Counted from the first letter of the stretch, positions 17,191 through 26,554 are shown. The stretch is 64,000 bases of DNA from Roseomonas aerilata DSM 19363 (GCF_000711725.1 NZ_JONP01000012.1:1-64000), one strand, 5' to 3'. Translations and numbers: made by a program. The notes: generated by a model not told the origin, from the sequence alone.

Positions 17191-18254
17191 CCCGCGTCCT
17201 CGTCGTAGACGACTCCGGCTTTATGAGAATGGCGCTGCGCCGCATCATCGAGGCGGAGGGCGACCTGAAGGTGGTGGGCGAGGCCAGCGAGGCCGCCGCC
17301 GCCCTCGAGCTCGCCGGCCGGCTCCGCCCGGACGTCGTGACGATGGACCTCGAGATGCCCGGTCTCGACGGTATCGAAGCTACCCGCCGCCTCGTCGCCC
17401 TGCCGGATCCGCCGGCGGTGGTGATGGTCAGCCATCACACGCGGGACGGTTCGGCCAACGCGCTCGCCGCCCTCGGGGCGGGGGCGGCGGACGTGCTGTG
17501 GAAGGGCTCCTCCCTCGGCAGCCTCGACCTCGCCCAGATCGACCGCGACCTGCGCGGCCGCCTCCGCCACTGGGCGGGGCAGCGCCCAGCGGCCGCGCGC
17601 GCCGCCCCGCCACTCCACGTGCCCACCGCCACCGGGCCGGCCAGCAACCTGCCCGGCGCCACCGACGTCGTCCTCCTCGCCGCCTCCACCGGTGGGCCAG
17701 AGGCGCTGGAGGCGCTGTTGTCCGCCGCCGGTCCCCTCGCGGTGCCGGTTGTCATCGCGCAGCACATGCCCCCCGACCTCAGCCCCGACCTCGCCCGTCA
17801 CCTGGCTGCCCGCAGCGGGCTGCCGGTGGTGCTCGGCACCCACGGCATGCCGCTCGCGGCGGGAACGGTGGCCGTGATCCCCGGCGGCACCGACGGGCAC
17901 CTCGCCCGCGCCGTCGGGGGCGGCTTCGTGTTGCGCCTCGGAAGGGGGGAGGGGGTGGTGCATCCTTCCGCCGACACCCTCTTCCGCTCCGCTGCCCTCG
18001 TCGCGCGTGGGGCGGTCGGCATCGTCCTCACGGGCATGGGGCGAGACGGCGCCGCCGGGGCGGCGGCGCTGCGCGAGCGCGGCATGGCGGTGCTCGTTCA
18101 AAGCCCCGAAAGCTGTGTTGTCGCGGGAATGCCCGGCGCCGTGATCGAGGGCGGCCTCGCCACCGGCACCGGCACCCCTGCCGCCCTCGGCGCCCGCCTG
18201 CACGCCCTGACCACCCCGCGCGCGGCAGGCCGCATCCTGGGAAGCACCGCGTGA
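17187..18254 (+). CDS. cheB: CheB, receptor methylesterase response regulator
   Basis: This 355-residue protein has a receiver domain (acceptor Asp54 in VTMDLEMPGLDG) and a C-terminal methylesterase/deamidase domain. The catalytic triad is visible as Ser in AASTGGPEAL, His in IAQHMPPDL and Asp in LTGMGRDGAAGAAA. It opposes CheR and gives adaptation. It overlaps cheW by ATGA and the next gene by GTGA, so translation of the whole run is coupled. Confidence 0.94.
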   Translation: MTRVLVVDDSGFMRMALRRIIEAEGDLKVVGEASEAAAALELAGRLRPDVVTMDLEMPGLDGIEATRRLVALPDPPAVVMVSHHTRDGSANALAALGAGAADVLWKGSSLGSLDLAQIDRDLRGRLRHWAGQRPAAARAAPPLHVPTATGPASNLPGATDVVLLAASTGGPEALEALLSAAGPLAVPVVIAQHMPPDLSPDLARHLAARSGLPVVLGTHGMPLAAGTVAVIPGGTDGHLARAVGGGFVLRLGRGEGVVHPSADTLFRSAALVARGAVGIVLTGMGRDGAAGAAALRERGMAVLVQSPESCVVAGMPGAVIEGGLATGTGTPAALGARLHALTTPRAAGRILGSTA

Positions 18255-18946
18255 GCGGCGCCCTCGACCCCGAGCTCCTCGCCCTGCTCCTTCCCGAATG
18301 GGAAGCCGCGACCGCGAGCCTCGCCGCCGCAACGGAGGAGCGCGACCGCCGCCGCGCGCTCGACGCACTGCGCGGCATGGCCGCCGGCGCCGGGATCGCC
18401 TCCCTCACCGCTGTCCTGCGCGCCCTCGACCCGCTGCCCGAGCCCTTCGACGCGCCGGCGACGGCCGCCGCCCTTGCCGCCCATGCCCGCGCGGTCGCCG
18501 CCGCCGGCCACGACCTGCCCTTCGCCCCGCCGGGACCCGCTCCCATCCGTACCCTCGTGGTGGACGACAGCGCGATGATGCGCCGCCTCCTGCGGGAGGC
18601 GCTCTCCGCCGATGCCGCCTTCACCGTGGTGGCCGAGGCCGCCGATGGCGGCGAGGCCCTCGCCCGCCTGGCCGAGCACGCGCCCGACCTCACCCTGCTC
18701 GACATCGAGATGCCCGTGCTCGACGGCTTGGCCGTGCTGCGGGAATGGGCGCTGCGCGGCGGCGGCGCCGTGGTCGTCGTCTCCTCCGCCGCGGTGCCGG
18801 GCGGCGAGGTCGCGGTGGAGGCGCGGCGGCTCGGCGCCAGCGCCGTCGTTGGCAAGCCCTCCGGCGCCTTCTCGCCTGACCTCGGCGAGCGCCAGGGCGA
18901 GACCATCCGCCGCGCCGCCCGCCGCGCCGTCGGGCTGGCCCAATGA
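18251..18946 (+). CDS. Pseudo-Hpt plus receiver domain protein
   Basis: This 231-residue protein begins with a helical domain (about 5-90) that looks like an Hpt domain, in which the segment LDALRGMAAGAGIASL aligns with the Hpt consensus AHALKG; Asp38 stands where the phospho-accepting His should be. A receiver domain follows (from about 97: LVVDDSAMMRRLL; acceptor Asp in LTLLDIEMPVLDG; VVVSSAAV; Lys in VVGKPSG). The receiver resembles that of CheB. It starts with GTG overlapping the cheB stop, and its own stop overlaps the cheA start by ATGA. It may act as a CheY-type or phosphate-sink regulator in this pathway. Confidence 0.75.
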   Translation: MSGALDPELLALLLPEWEAATASLAAATEERDRRRALDALRGMAAGAGIASLTAVLRALDPLPEPFDAPATAAALAAHARAVAAAGHDLPFAPPGPAPIRTLVVDDSAMMRRLLREALSADAAFTVVAEAADGGEALARLAEHAPDLTLLDIEMPVLDGLAVLREWALRGGGAVVVVSSAAVPGGEVAVEARRLGASAVVGKPSGAFSPDLGERQGETIRRAARRAVGLAQ

Positions 18947-21483
18947 TCGACGACGCCGCCCTCTGGGAGGGCTTCGCCGCCGAGACGGAGGAGCATCTCG
19001 ACACGATCGAGCGTCTCCTCTCGGCCCCGGGCGTGGCGGGGGAGGGGGTGAACACCCTCTTCCGCGCCTTCCACAGCCTCAAGGGCATGGCCTCCGTCCT
19101 CGGTGCCGGCGGCATGCGCGATACCGCCCATGGCTGCGAGGACCTGCTCGGCCTCGCCCGCGCCGGCCGCCTCGCTGTCGCCGGCCGCGTGGCGGAGGGG
19201 CTGATGGCGGCCGTCGATTCGCTTCGCGGCCTCCGGGCGCGGGTGCTCGAAACCCATGCTGACGCCCCGGCCGACCCCGCGCTCCTCCGCCGCCTCGCCG
19301 GCCTCGGCGAAGCCACCTCCGCGCCGGCCCCCAGCCCGGCCGTTGCGCCGCCCGTCCTTTCCGACCCTCTCCTCGGCGCCTTCGCCTCCCGCTGCGCGGC
19401 CGCCGCCCCGGGCCTTGCCGCCCTGGCGGCAAGCGCGGACCCCGCCGCGCGCGCCGAGGCCGCGGAACTCGCCGCCGGCGCCCGCCTGATCCGCCTCCCT
19501 GCCCTTGCGGAATCTCTGGACCACCTGGCCGAATCCGCGGGCACCCCCGCCGCGCTCCCCGCTGTCGGCCGCCTCCGCCGTCGCCTTGCCCTTCTTGGTG
19601 CCCGCGCCGAGGAAGCGGCCGGGGCCGAGGCGATCCCGCCCGCCGTACCCGCGGAGGCGGCGGCGCTGTTCGACACCGCCGGCCTTTCCACCCGGGCGGC
19701 CGCCCTGGCCGATCCTCCAGGCGGGCACCCCGCCCTTGCCGCGGCGGCGCGGGAAGCTGCCGCCGCCGCATGCGCCCTCGGGCAGGAGCGCCTGGAGCGC
19801 ACCCTCCTCGCGCTCGAGGATCTCGCCGACCGTGCGGCCGACCCCGATGCGGCCGCCCTCCTCGCCACCCGCGGCCCGGCCCTGGCAGAGGCGATCCGCG
19901 AGGCCGGGAAGGGGCCCGCGCCGCTCGCCGGCTCCGCGGTGGCCGATCCCCGCATCCCCGAGGGGTTTCTCCCTCTCCTCAGCGAGACCGCCCGCGCTCG
20001 CGCCGCCGCCGCCCTTGAAGCGGGGGCCCGCCTCTATGTCGCACGCCTCGCGATGGGGCAGGGGGAGGCGCTGGAGGCCGCGATCGCCGACGCGCTGCGC
20101 CCGGAGGCCGATATCCTGGGCAGCCGCACGCTGCCCGGCGCCAGCCCGCCCCTGCTCGAACTCCTCCTCGCCAGCGGCGCGGAACTCGAAGCTCTCTCGC
20201 GTGCCGCGACGGCGGCCGACCCCTCCCGCCGCGTCCTCCTCTCCCTCTCGGCCGCTGAGGAGGAGGCCTCCCACGCCCCCGCCACCTCCTCCGGCGGCAC
20301 CATGCGCGTCCGCCAGGAGACGATCGACGGCCTCATCTCCCTCGAAGCCGAGGTCCGCGCCGCCTCCCTCTCCCTCGCCGAGGCCCTGCGCGAGAGCGCG
20401 CCCCGCGCCGCCATCGCCCGGCTCGGCGTGCTGGCCGGCCGGCTGGAAGGCGCCGCCGGGCGGGAGCTGACCGAGTTGGCCGACCATCTTCGCCGCTTCG
20501 AGGACGCGCTGGAGGAGGCGGAGGGCCGCCTGTCCTTCTCGCTGCGCCGGCTGGACGAGGCGGTCATGGAACTCCGCGTCGTTCCTATCGGCACCCTCTT
20601 CGCGCGCCTGCCCCGCGTCGCCCGCGCCGTTGCCCAGCCCGCCGGCAAGGAGGTCGAGGTGGTGCTGGAGGGTGAGGATGTCGCGATCGACCGCTCCCTC
20701 GTGGAACTCCTGGCTGACCCTCTCCTCCACCTCGTCCGCAACGCCGTGGACCACGGGATCGAGCCGCCGGAGGAACGCCGTGCGGCCGGCAAGCCCGCCC
20801 GCGCCCTGCTGCGAATCTCCGCGGCCCGCCGGACGGGCGGGATCCGTGTCCGTGTCTCGGATGACGGCCGCGGCATCCACCACGACCGCGTCCGCGCCCG
20901 CGCCGTGGAGCGCGGCCTGGTGGCGCCGGCCGATGCTCCGGGTCTCTCCCCCGCCGCCATCGAGGCGCTGCTCTTCCGCCCCGGCTTCTCCACCGCCACC
21001 GCCGTGACCGAGACCTCCGGCCGTGGTGTCGGGCTGGACGTGGTGCAGGACGCCGCACGCCGCGCCGGCGGCACCCTGGAAGTCGCGAGTACTCCCGGCC
21101 GCGGCACGAGCTTCACCCTCCGCCTGCCGCTCACCGCCGCCACTCTCTCCGTCCTGCTCGTCCTGGTCGGCGGCCAGCCCTATGCCCTGCCGGCGTCGAG
21201 GGTCGACTCGGTTCTGGAAGGGGAGGGCGACGGCCGCGCCGTCCTGCCTCTGGCCCCGCTGCTCGGCCTGCCCGGCGTGGCCACGGGGGCGGTGGTGGTG
21301 GTGCGCGCATCCGGCGGTGCGCTGGCGCTCGGCGTAGACCGGGTGGAACGCCGCGCCGATATCCTCCTCCGCCCGCTGCACCCTGCGATCGCCCGCCTGC
21401 CGGGCGTCGGCGGCGTCGGCATCCTGGGGAATGGCGATCCGGTGCTGCTTCTTGAACCCGATGGGCTGGCCGGGGAGGGCTAA
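18943..21483 (+). CDS. cheA: CheA, chemosensory histidine kinase
   Basis: This 846-residue kinase has a P1 Hpt domain with phospho-acceptor His44 in FRAFHSLKGMASVLG, an Ala-rich region of about 330 residues in place of a clear P2, a P3 dimerisation domain (MRVRQETIDGLISLEAEVRA), a P4 ATPase with N-box HLVRNAVDHGIEPPEERRA, G1 VSDDGRGI and G2 GRGVGLDVVQDAAR, and a C-terminal CheW-like P5. All catalytic motifs are present. Parts of the long linker look like Hpt folds without histidine. The candidate phospho-targets in the cluster are CheB, the pseudo-Hpt-receiver protein and the receiver-PP2C phosphatase. It overlaps the previous gene by ATGA. Confidence 0.92.
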   Translation: MIDDAALWEGFAAETEEHLDTIERLLSAPGVAGEGVNTLFRAFHSLKGMASVLGAGGMRDTAHGCEDLLGLARAGRLAVAGRVAEGLMAAVDSLRGLRARVLETHADAPADPALLRRLAGLGEATSAPAPSPAVAPPVLSDPLLGAFASRCAAAAPGLAALAASADPAARAEAAELAAGARLIRLPALAESLDHLAESAGTPAALPAVGRLRRRLALLGARAEEAAGAEAIPPAVPAEAAALFDTAGLSTRAAALADPPGGHPALAAAAREAAAAACALGQERLERTLLALEDLADRAADPDAAALLATRGPALAEAIREAGKGPAPLAGSAVADPRIPEGFLPLLSETARARAAAALEAGARLYVARLAMGQGEALEAAIADALRPEADILGSRTLPGASPPLLELLLASGAELEALSRAATAADPSRRVLLSLSAAEEEASHAPATSSGGTMRVRQETIDGLISLEAEVRAASLSLAEALRESAPRAAIARLGVLAGRLEGAAGRELTELADHLRRFEDALEEAEGRLSFSLRRLDEAVMELRVVPIGTLFARLPRVARAVAQPAGKEVEVVLEGEDVAIDRSLVELLADPLLHLVRNAVDHGIEPPEERRAAGKPARALLRISAARRTGGIRVRVSDDGRGIHHDRVRARAVERGLVAPADAPGLSPAAIEALLFRPGFSTATAVTETSGRGVGLDVVQDAARRAGGTLEVASTPGRGTSFTLRLPLTAATLSVLLVLVGGQPYALPASRVDSVLEGEGDGRAVLPLAPLLGLPGVATGAVVVVRASGGALALGVDRVERRADILLRPLHPAIARLPGVGGVGILGNGDPVLLLEPDGLAGEG

Positions 21484-21602
21484 CTACCCATGGCGGGCCC
21501 GCCACGTGACCAGGAAAAAGTTGTGCGGCCTTAAATGTGATTCCCATTGCTCGCGATTATGTGATCACTTGAGCTTGAAAGTTCACTCAAGGGCAGCTTC
21601 AC
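21484..21602 (+). promoter_or_regulatory. AT-richer intergenic region, probable promoter of the FabA-like gene
   Basis: These 119 bases are clearly richer in A and T than the coding sequence around them. They contain TGTGAT twice (near 21537 and 21560) and a CTTGAG/CTCAAG inverted repeat near 21572-21595 just before the downstream gene. This suggests a separate promoter for the FabA-like gene, but no sigma factor motif could be assigned. Confidence 0.35.
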
Positions 21603-22148
21603 ATGTCCGGCCGATCTCCGCTTCTTGCCTGGCGCGACCCTGTCGCGGCACACGCGAACGACAATTCCGGCTCCGCTACCGTCTTCGCGGCGGGCGGGCG
21701 TGTTTCGGTTTCCTGCTCCCTAGCGCCCAACCCGCTCTGGCAGGGGCCGGGCGCCGTGATCGGCATGGGCGTGCGGGACGGCCGCCACGGCCTTGGCGTC
21801 GTGCGGGCTGTCGGCGGGGAGGCCGAGAGCAGTGACGCCGCCCTCGACCCCGAGGTTCTCTGCCGGCTTCTCGTCCATTACGGCGTCTGGCTCGGCTTCG
21901 ACGGTGAGGCCGAGACCCTGGAGATGGGGGAACTGCGCCGCCTTCCAGTGCCGGTCGGCGTGCCTGGCCGCGTGGAGTATCGCCTGGACCTCCGCCGGAT
22001 CGGGCGCCGCGCACAGGTTCTCACCGCCGACGGTACCATCCTCATCAACGGTCGCCCCGCCGCCACGGTGGAGGGTCTTTCGGTCGCCTTCCGCGCGCCG
22101 GAGCCCTATGACCGCCGCACCGCCAGGACGGTGATGTCGTCGGCCTGA
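21603..22148 (+). CDS. FabA-like hot-dog-fold protein without catalytic histidine
   Basis: This 181-residue protein matches FabA-type 3-hydroxyacyl-ACP dehydratases over its C-terminal half: Asp82 in AALDPEV sits where FabA has the catalytic Asp of GLDAMWQL, then VHYGVWLG, VEYRLDLRRIG and ADGTILINGRPAATVEGLSV align with the closing strands of the hot-dog fold. The FabA loop that carries the catalytic His (CHF...G.P.MPG) is absent, so dehydratase activity is unlikely. It may bind an acyl group or act as a structural partner. It lies after cheA and its 3' end overlaps the converging phosphatase gene by 43 bases. Family assignment is by eye only. Confidence 0.6.
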   Translation: MSGRSPLLAWRDPVAAHANDNSGSATVFAAGGRVSVSCSLAPNPLWQGPGAVIGMGVRDGRHGLGVVRAVGGEAESSDAALDPEVLCRLLVHYGVWLGFDGEAETLEMGELRRLPVPVGVPGRVEYRLDLRRIGRRAQVLTADGTILINGRPAATVEGLSVAFRAPEPYDRRTARTVMSSA

Positions 22149-23305
22149 GCCGCGCCGCCCGCGAAGCCCGACACCGCCCCCAGCACAGCCTCAACCAACG
22201 CCCGCGGCATGGCGCCGGCAACTGGCCGCAGCGCTTCCGCCAGTCTTTCCCGCCCGAAGAAGCGCTCCCCTCCGTCCTCCGCCTCGGTCACGCCGTCGGA
22301 GAAGAGGAACAGCGCCTCCCCGGCGGCCAGTGCCAGCGGGTCGGAGCGGTAGGGGAAGCCCTCCATCGTCCCCAGCGGCGGCTGGCGGGACAGGCCCTCC
22401 AGCACCCGCACCTGCCCGTCGCGCAGGAGAAGCGGCGATTCGTGCCCGGCCAGGGCGATCCGCCCCGTGCCATCAGTGGCGTCCAGCACCGCCAGCACCA
22501 CCGTCACGAAGGTCTGGCTCTCGTTCTCCCGCGCCAGGTCGTCGTTCGCCCGCGCGAGGATCGCCGCCGGGTCCGGCACCGCGCCCCCTTCTGAGAGCAG
22601 CGCTGCGGTGGAGCGGATCAGCCCCGTCGTCCGCGCCATGGTCAGCCCCGCCGGCGCACCCTTGCCCGAGACATCGGCGACGCAGGCCAGCAGAAGGGAG
22701 GGGCCGAGCCTGAGCGCGTCGTAGAGGTCGCCCCCCACCTGCCGCGCCGGGATCATCGCCGCGTGTAGGGAAAGCCCCGCGGGCGCGATCCCCGCGAAGT
22801 TCCGCGGCACGAGGTCGAGCTGCGCGGCCCGTGCGCTCTCCAGCTCCGCCTCCAGCGCCGCCAGCCGCTGGTCGGCCAGGTCCCGCAGCCGCTTCTTCTC
22901 CAGCACCGCGCCCAGCCGCGCGCGCAGCAGGGGCGGGTCGAAGGATTTCGGCAGGTAGTCCTCGGCCCCCAGCTCGATGCAGCGGACGATCCCCTCCATC
23001 TCCGTCAGCGCGGAGATGACGATCACCGGCGGCGCCGCCCCGCGCGCCGCGTGCAGCGTTTCCAGCACGCCGATACCGTCGAGGCGCGGCATCTCGAGGT
23101 CCAGCAGCACGATGTCGAAGGAGCCTGCCTCGATGGCGGCTAGCCCCTCCACCCCGTCCGTCGCCTCCGTGATGCGGGAATAGCCGAGCTCCGCCAGCCG
23201 CTTCTTCAGCACCAGCCGGTTGAAGGAGGAATCCTCCACGACGAGGATCGAGACGCTTCCCGGATCGACGAGCCCCGGCTCGGCTGCAACCGCTACCTCG
23301 CTCAA
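22106..23305 (-). CDS. Response regulator with PP2C (SpoIIE/RsbU-type) phosphatase output
   Basis: This 399-residue protein has a receiver domain (about 18-135; [11 protein letters not shown], acceptor Asp69 in [13 protein letters not shown], Lys in YLPKSF), a coiled-coil linker (about 138-165) and a SpoIIE-type PP2C phosphatase with the metal-ligand motifs [30 protein letters not shown] and ADDITVLAV. Such proteins dephosphorylate STAS factors. The start is a TTG that overlaps the stop of the upstream MCP gene as TTGA; no ATG or GTG lies between there and the receiver. It is the natural link between CheA and the partner switch encoded at 14382-15217. Confidence 0.9.
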   Translation of the reverse strand: MSEVAVAAEPGLVDPGSVSILVVEDSSFNRLVLKKRLAELGYSRITEATDGVEGLAAIEAGSFDIVLLDLEMPRLDGIGVLETLHAARGAAPPVIVISALTEMEGIVRCIELGAEDYLPKSFDPPLLRARLGAVLEKKRLRDLADQRLAALEAELESARAAQLDLVPRNFAGIAPAGLSLHAAMIPARQVGGDLYDALRLGPSLLLACVADVSGKGAPAGLTMARTTGLIRSTAALLSEGGAVPDPAAILARANDDLARENESQTFVTVVLAVLDATDGTGRIALAGHESPLLLRDGQVRVLEGLSRQPPLGTMEGFPYRSDPLALAAGEALFLFSDGVTEAEDGGERFFGRERLAEALRPVAGAMPRALVEAVLGAVSGFAGGAAQADDITVLAVRRS

Positions 23306-24993
23306 GCCCCGCGCCCCCCGCCGACGGCCAGGCTCTCCACCACCCGGCGTGTGTCGCTCGCCAGGCGGGAGAGGTCGATCATCGTCACCGTGATCTCCTC
23401 GGCCGCCGTCGCGTTGGACTGGCCGATGCGGGTGAGCGTCGCCACCCGCTCGCCCAGTCCCGCGATGGTCGCCTGCTGCTGCTCCATGGCGACCGCGATC
23501 GCCCCGGAAAGGCGCGCGCCCTCGGCGACCAGGTGCTCCAGCCCGTCCATCGCCTCGCCCACGGCGGCAGCGGTGCCGCTGCCCTCCCTCGCGCGTCGGC
23601 CAGCCACGAGCACCACGTCCGCGATCTCCTGCGCGAGGTTCTCGGTGGAGGCCGCGAGCGCACGCACCTCCTCCGCCACCACGGAGAGTCCCCGCCCGTG
23701 CTCTCCGGCCCGCGCCGCTTCGATGGCGGCGTTGATCGCGAGGATGTTCGTCTGCGTCGCGACCTTGGCGATGGTGGCCGCGATCCGCGTCACCCGCTCC
23801 GTGTCCTCGCCCACCGCGTCCACGAGGCCGATCAGGCCGTTCACCTTCGCCAGATTCTCCGCCACCACCGCCTTTGCCCGTGCCGACTGGTCGCGCGCGA
23901 GCGCCGTCGAGCGCGACACGTCCGCGATGCCGTCAGTCGTCTGCGCCAGCGCCTCGGCCGTCTGCCTCAACTCCGAGAGCTGGGTCATGGCCCCGTCGCT
24001 CACCTGCCCGATGGCGTCCGAGGCCTGGGTGGTGGCGACCGCCGTGCGCCGCGCGTTCTCCAGCGCCTGCTCCGTCAGCGCCCGCGCGGCGAGGAGGCTG
24101 CCCTTGAACACGAGCACCGCCCGCGACATCTCGCCCACCTGGTCCGCCCTGTCCGAATCCGGCACGGGCGTGTCGAGCTGGCCGGAGGAGAGGCGGTCCA
24201 TCGCCCGCGCGATCCGGCCCACCGGCCGCGCGATCAGCCGCATGAGCACGAAGAGGATGAGGGCGCAGCCCGCCACCCCCGCCGCGCCGACGCCGAGGAT
24301 GACGCTGCGCGCCTGGGCGCTCACGGCATGGGCCTCCTCCAGCGTCTGTGCGTTCCGCTCCTGCACCACCCGCCGCGCCGCGTACATGAGCCCGTTGAAG
24401 GCCGAGAGCGCGTCCAGCCATTCCTCCTGCAGGGCGCCGAACTCGGCGCGCCGGTTGCCCGAGAAGGCAGCCCGCACCCCCTCCGTCAACGGCACCAGCC
24501 GCTCCGCCATGTCCCGCGCGCCGCCGAGCACCACGGGGTCGATCGCGGGGCCGAGGCGCCGCTCGATCTCGGCGAAGGATTCGCGAATGAGGTTGCCGCT
24601 GCGCACCATCCTTCCTGCTGCCGGCACCGGCTGCAGCACGCCTGCCAGCACGCTCGCCATGCCCGAGGAGAAGTCGGCGATCTGGGCACCGAAGCGGTCC
24701 ACCGCCGCGTCCGCCTGCTGGTCCTGCCCGCCCATGCGCTCGATGATGGCGATCTGCCGCTCGCTCAGCAGAAGGGCGCTGCCGGTCAGCAGCCCGACCA
24801 CGGCCAGCATCAGCAGGGCGATCATCGCCGCGCGCGTGCCGATGCGCCCCGCGAAGGCGCGGATTCGCCCGGGCGGCGCTGTGCCGACCGGCCTCGATCC
24901 GCCCGCCGTGGATGGGCGCGTCCCGTCAGCCGGCGGGATGGCGCGCTCCCCGGCCTGATCGCCGGGCGACGGGGCCTGGGGTGCAATGTCCAT
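23302..24993 (-). CDS. Methyl-accepting chemotaxis protein
   Basis: This 563-residue receptor has an N-terminal Pro/Ala-rich cytoplasmic segment, a transmembrane helix at about 55-76, a periplasmic helical domain of about 150 residues, a second helix at about 229-252, HAMP, and a signalling coiled coil with tip [20 protein letters not shown] followed by [15 protein letters not shown]. No ligand-binding motif was recognised in the periplasmic part. The ATG at 24993 was preferred over one 52 residues upstream that would overlap the divergent RraA gene. It is coupled to the phosphatase gene by a TTGA overlap, so receptor and output are made together. Confidence 0.9.
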   Translation of the reverse strand: MDIAPQAPSPGDQAGERAIPPADGTRPSTAGGSRPVGTAPPGRIRAFAGRIGTRAAMIALLMLAVVGLLTGSALLLSERQIAIIERMGGQDQQADAAVDRFGAQIADFSSGMASVLAGVLQPVPAAGRMVRSGNLIRESFAEIERRLGPAIDPVVLGGARDMAERLVPLTEGVRAAFSGNRRAEFGALQEEWLDALSAFNGLMYAARRVVQERNAQTLEEAHAVSAQARSVILGVGAAGVAGCALILFVLMRLIARPVGRIARAMDRLSSGQLDTPVPDSDRADQVGEMSRAVLVFKGSLLAARALTEQALENARRTAVATTQASDAIGQVSDGAMTQLSELRQTAEALAQTTDGIADVSRSTALARDQSARAKAVVAENLAKVNGLIGLVDAVGEDTERVTRIAATIAKVATQTNILAINAAIEAARAGEHGRGLSVVAEEVRALAASTENLAQEIADVVLVAGRRAREGSGTAAAVGEAMDGLEHLVAEGARLSGAIAVAMEQQQATIAGLGERVATLTRIGQSNATAAEEITVTMIDLSRLASDTRRVVESLAVGGGRGA

Positions 24994-25037
24994 GGGGGCG
25001 GAGGCTACCCCTCCGGTGCTCGCCGTCACAAGCGGTG

Positions 25038-25051
25038 GCGCAACGTTGCGC
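25038..25051. promoter_or_regulatory. 14-bp palindrome GCGCAACGTTGCGC, candidate operator
   Basis: A perfect palindrome lies in the 155-bp region between the divergent MCP and RraA genes. Its length and symmetry fit a dimeric repressor site such as those of the GntR or LacI families. No regulator gene of that kind is adjacent. Confidence 0.4.
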
Positions 25052-25148
25052 GGCAACGGCCCGCCCGGATTTGCCCTTCCGGCCCCTCCCGGCGATGCTG
25101 CCCTCCCCGCCGCCGGCAAGGTGCCCGGGGAAGGACCCGGAGACGCCA

Positions 25149-25856
25149 ATGCCCGACTACCCCTTCACCGCCGCCGACCTCGAGGCGCTGCGGGCCTGGG
25201 ACACCCCCACGATCTGCAACGCGCTGGAGATGGTGGCCCCGCACCGGCGCGGCCACGGCTTCACGCTCCGCCAACTGGTCCCGGCCAGCACCACCCTGCC
25301 GCCGATCTGCGGCCTGGCGCGCACCGGCACCATCCGCGCCGCCGCCCCCTCCGGCCGCGCAGCCGAGGTGGATCGCGCCGCCCGCATCGGCTGGTACGAG
25401 TACGTGGCCGAGGCCGCGATGCCGACCGTCGTCATCCTTCAGGACCTCGACGACACCCCCGGCACCGGCGCCTTCTGGGGGGAGGTGAACACGAACATCC
25501 ACAAGGCCATCGGCGCCCAGGGCTGCGTCACCAATGGATCCATCCGCGACCTCGACATGATCGCTCAGGGCTTCCAGCTCGTGGCGGGCTCGGTGAACCC
25601 CTCCCACGCCTATGTCCACATCGTGCAGTACGGGCAGGAGGTGACGGTGCACGGCATGGCCTGCCACCACGACGCGGTGGTGCACGCCGATCGCCACGGC
25701 GCCGTGGTGATCCCGCACGACGCCGTCACGAAGATCCCCTCCGCCATCGAGCTTCTCTCGCGGCGGGAACGGGTGATCCTCGACCTCTGCGCCTCCCGCG
25801 AGTTCACCGTGGCCGCCCTGCGCGACGCGCTCTCGCGCGCCGACGAGATCCATTGA
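25149..25856 (+). CDS. RraA-family protein (HMG/CHA aldolase-like)
   Basis: This 235-residue protein is of the RraA-like fold with the key loop [15 protein letters not shown], corresponding to G-x-x-G-x-V-x-x-G-x-x-R-D, which binds Mg2+ and a keto acid in 4-hydroxy-4-methyl-2-oxoglutarate aldolases. The Arg and Asp are present. Other members of the family bind RNase E, so the activity is not certain. The start at 25149 has GGAGACGCC before it. It leads a small three-gene operon with a methyltransferase and a thioesterase. A second RraA-family protein is encoded at 53821. Confidence 0.78.
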   Translation: MPDYPFTAADLEALRAWDTPTICNALEMVAPHRRGHGFTLRQLVPASTTLPPICGLARTGTIRAAAPSGRAAEVDRAARIGWYEYVAEAAMPTVVILQDLDDTPGTGAFWGEVNTNIHKAIGAQGCVTNGSIRDLDMIAQGFQLVAGSVNPSHAYVHIVQYGQEVTVHGMACHHDAVVHADRHGAVVIPHDAVTKIPSAIELLSRRERVILDLCASREFTVAALRDALSRADEIH

Positions 25857-26554
25857 GCGCCCCTGCCGAAGGCGCGGCCCAGGCCACGCCGCCGCTCACC
25901 CCCGCCGCCGCGGAGGTGATGCGGACCATCCACGGCACCGACATCTATGCCGGCTTCACGCCGACGCGCCCGCTCGACCTGCAGGGCTGGAACGGCCTGC
26001 ACCCTGCGCTTGTCCAGGCGGTGGAGGCATCGAAGCCCCGCCTTGCGCTCGATATCGGCGTCTGGAAGGGCCAGTCCACCGCCTTCCTGGCCGAGGCGAT
26101 GCGGCGCGTGCGGCCCGATTCCGCCCTTATCTCCATCGACACCTTCCTCGGCAGCCACGAGCACTGGAACCGCGACCGTCCGGACCGGATTATGGAGAGC
26201 ATCGGCCTCGTCCACGGCTGGCCGTCACTCTACTGGCAGTTCCTCTCGAACATGGTCCTCAGCGGCCATGCCGAGCGCGTGGTGCCGCTGGCGCAGACGA
26301 GCGACAACGCCGCCGTCATCCTCGCCCGCCTCCGCCTGCACCCCGACCTCGTCCATATCGACGCCGCGCACGAGTACGATCCCGTGCGGCGCGACATCGA
26401 GAACTACTGGGCGCTGCTCAAGCCCGGCGGCATCCTCATCGGTGACGACTATCCCTGGCCCGGGGTGAAACAGGCCGCGGACGAGTTCGCCGCGAAGCAC
26501 GGGCTGGAGATGAAGGTCGAGAATCCGAAATGGATCATCCGCAAGCCCGCGTGA
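25853..26554 (+). CDS. Class I SAM-dependent methyltransferase
   Basis: This protein of about 233 residues has the SAM-binding motif LALDIGVWKGQSTAFLAEAM, the acidic loop LISIDTFLGSHEHW and a late IHIDAAHEYDPVRRDIENYW, features of the Methyltransf_24 group (related to glycan and macrocin O-methyltransferases). The TTG at 25853 overlaps the RraA stop as TTGA and gives the longest plausible protein; an ATG at 25919 is the alternative. Its 3' end overlaps the thioesterase gene by 25 bases. The substrate is unknown. Confidence 0.75.
   Translation: MSAPAEGAAQATPPLTPAAAEVMRTIHGTDIYAGFTPTRPLDLQGWNGLHPALVQAVEASKPRLALDIGVWKGQSTAFLAEAMRRVRPDSALISIDTFLGSHEHWNRDRPDRIMESIGLVHGWPSLYWQFLSNMVLSGHAERVVPLAQTSDNAAVILARLRLHPDLVHIDAAHEYDPVRRDIENYWALLKPGGILIGDDYPWPGVKQAADEFAAKHGLEMKVENPKWIIRKPA

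Noticed and set aside
21572-21595. CTTGAG/CTCAAG inverted repeat as a terminator of cheA
   Set aside because: The stem has only six pairs with an unpaired interior and no T run; it is kept only as part of a probable promoter region.
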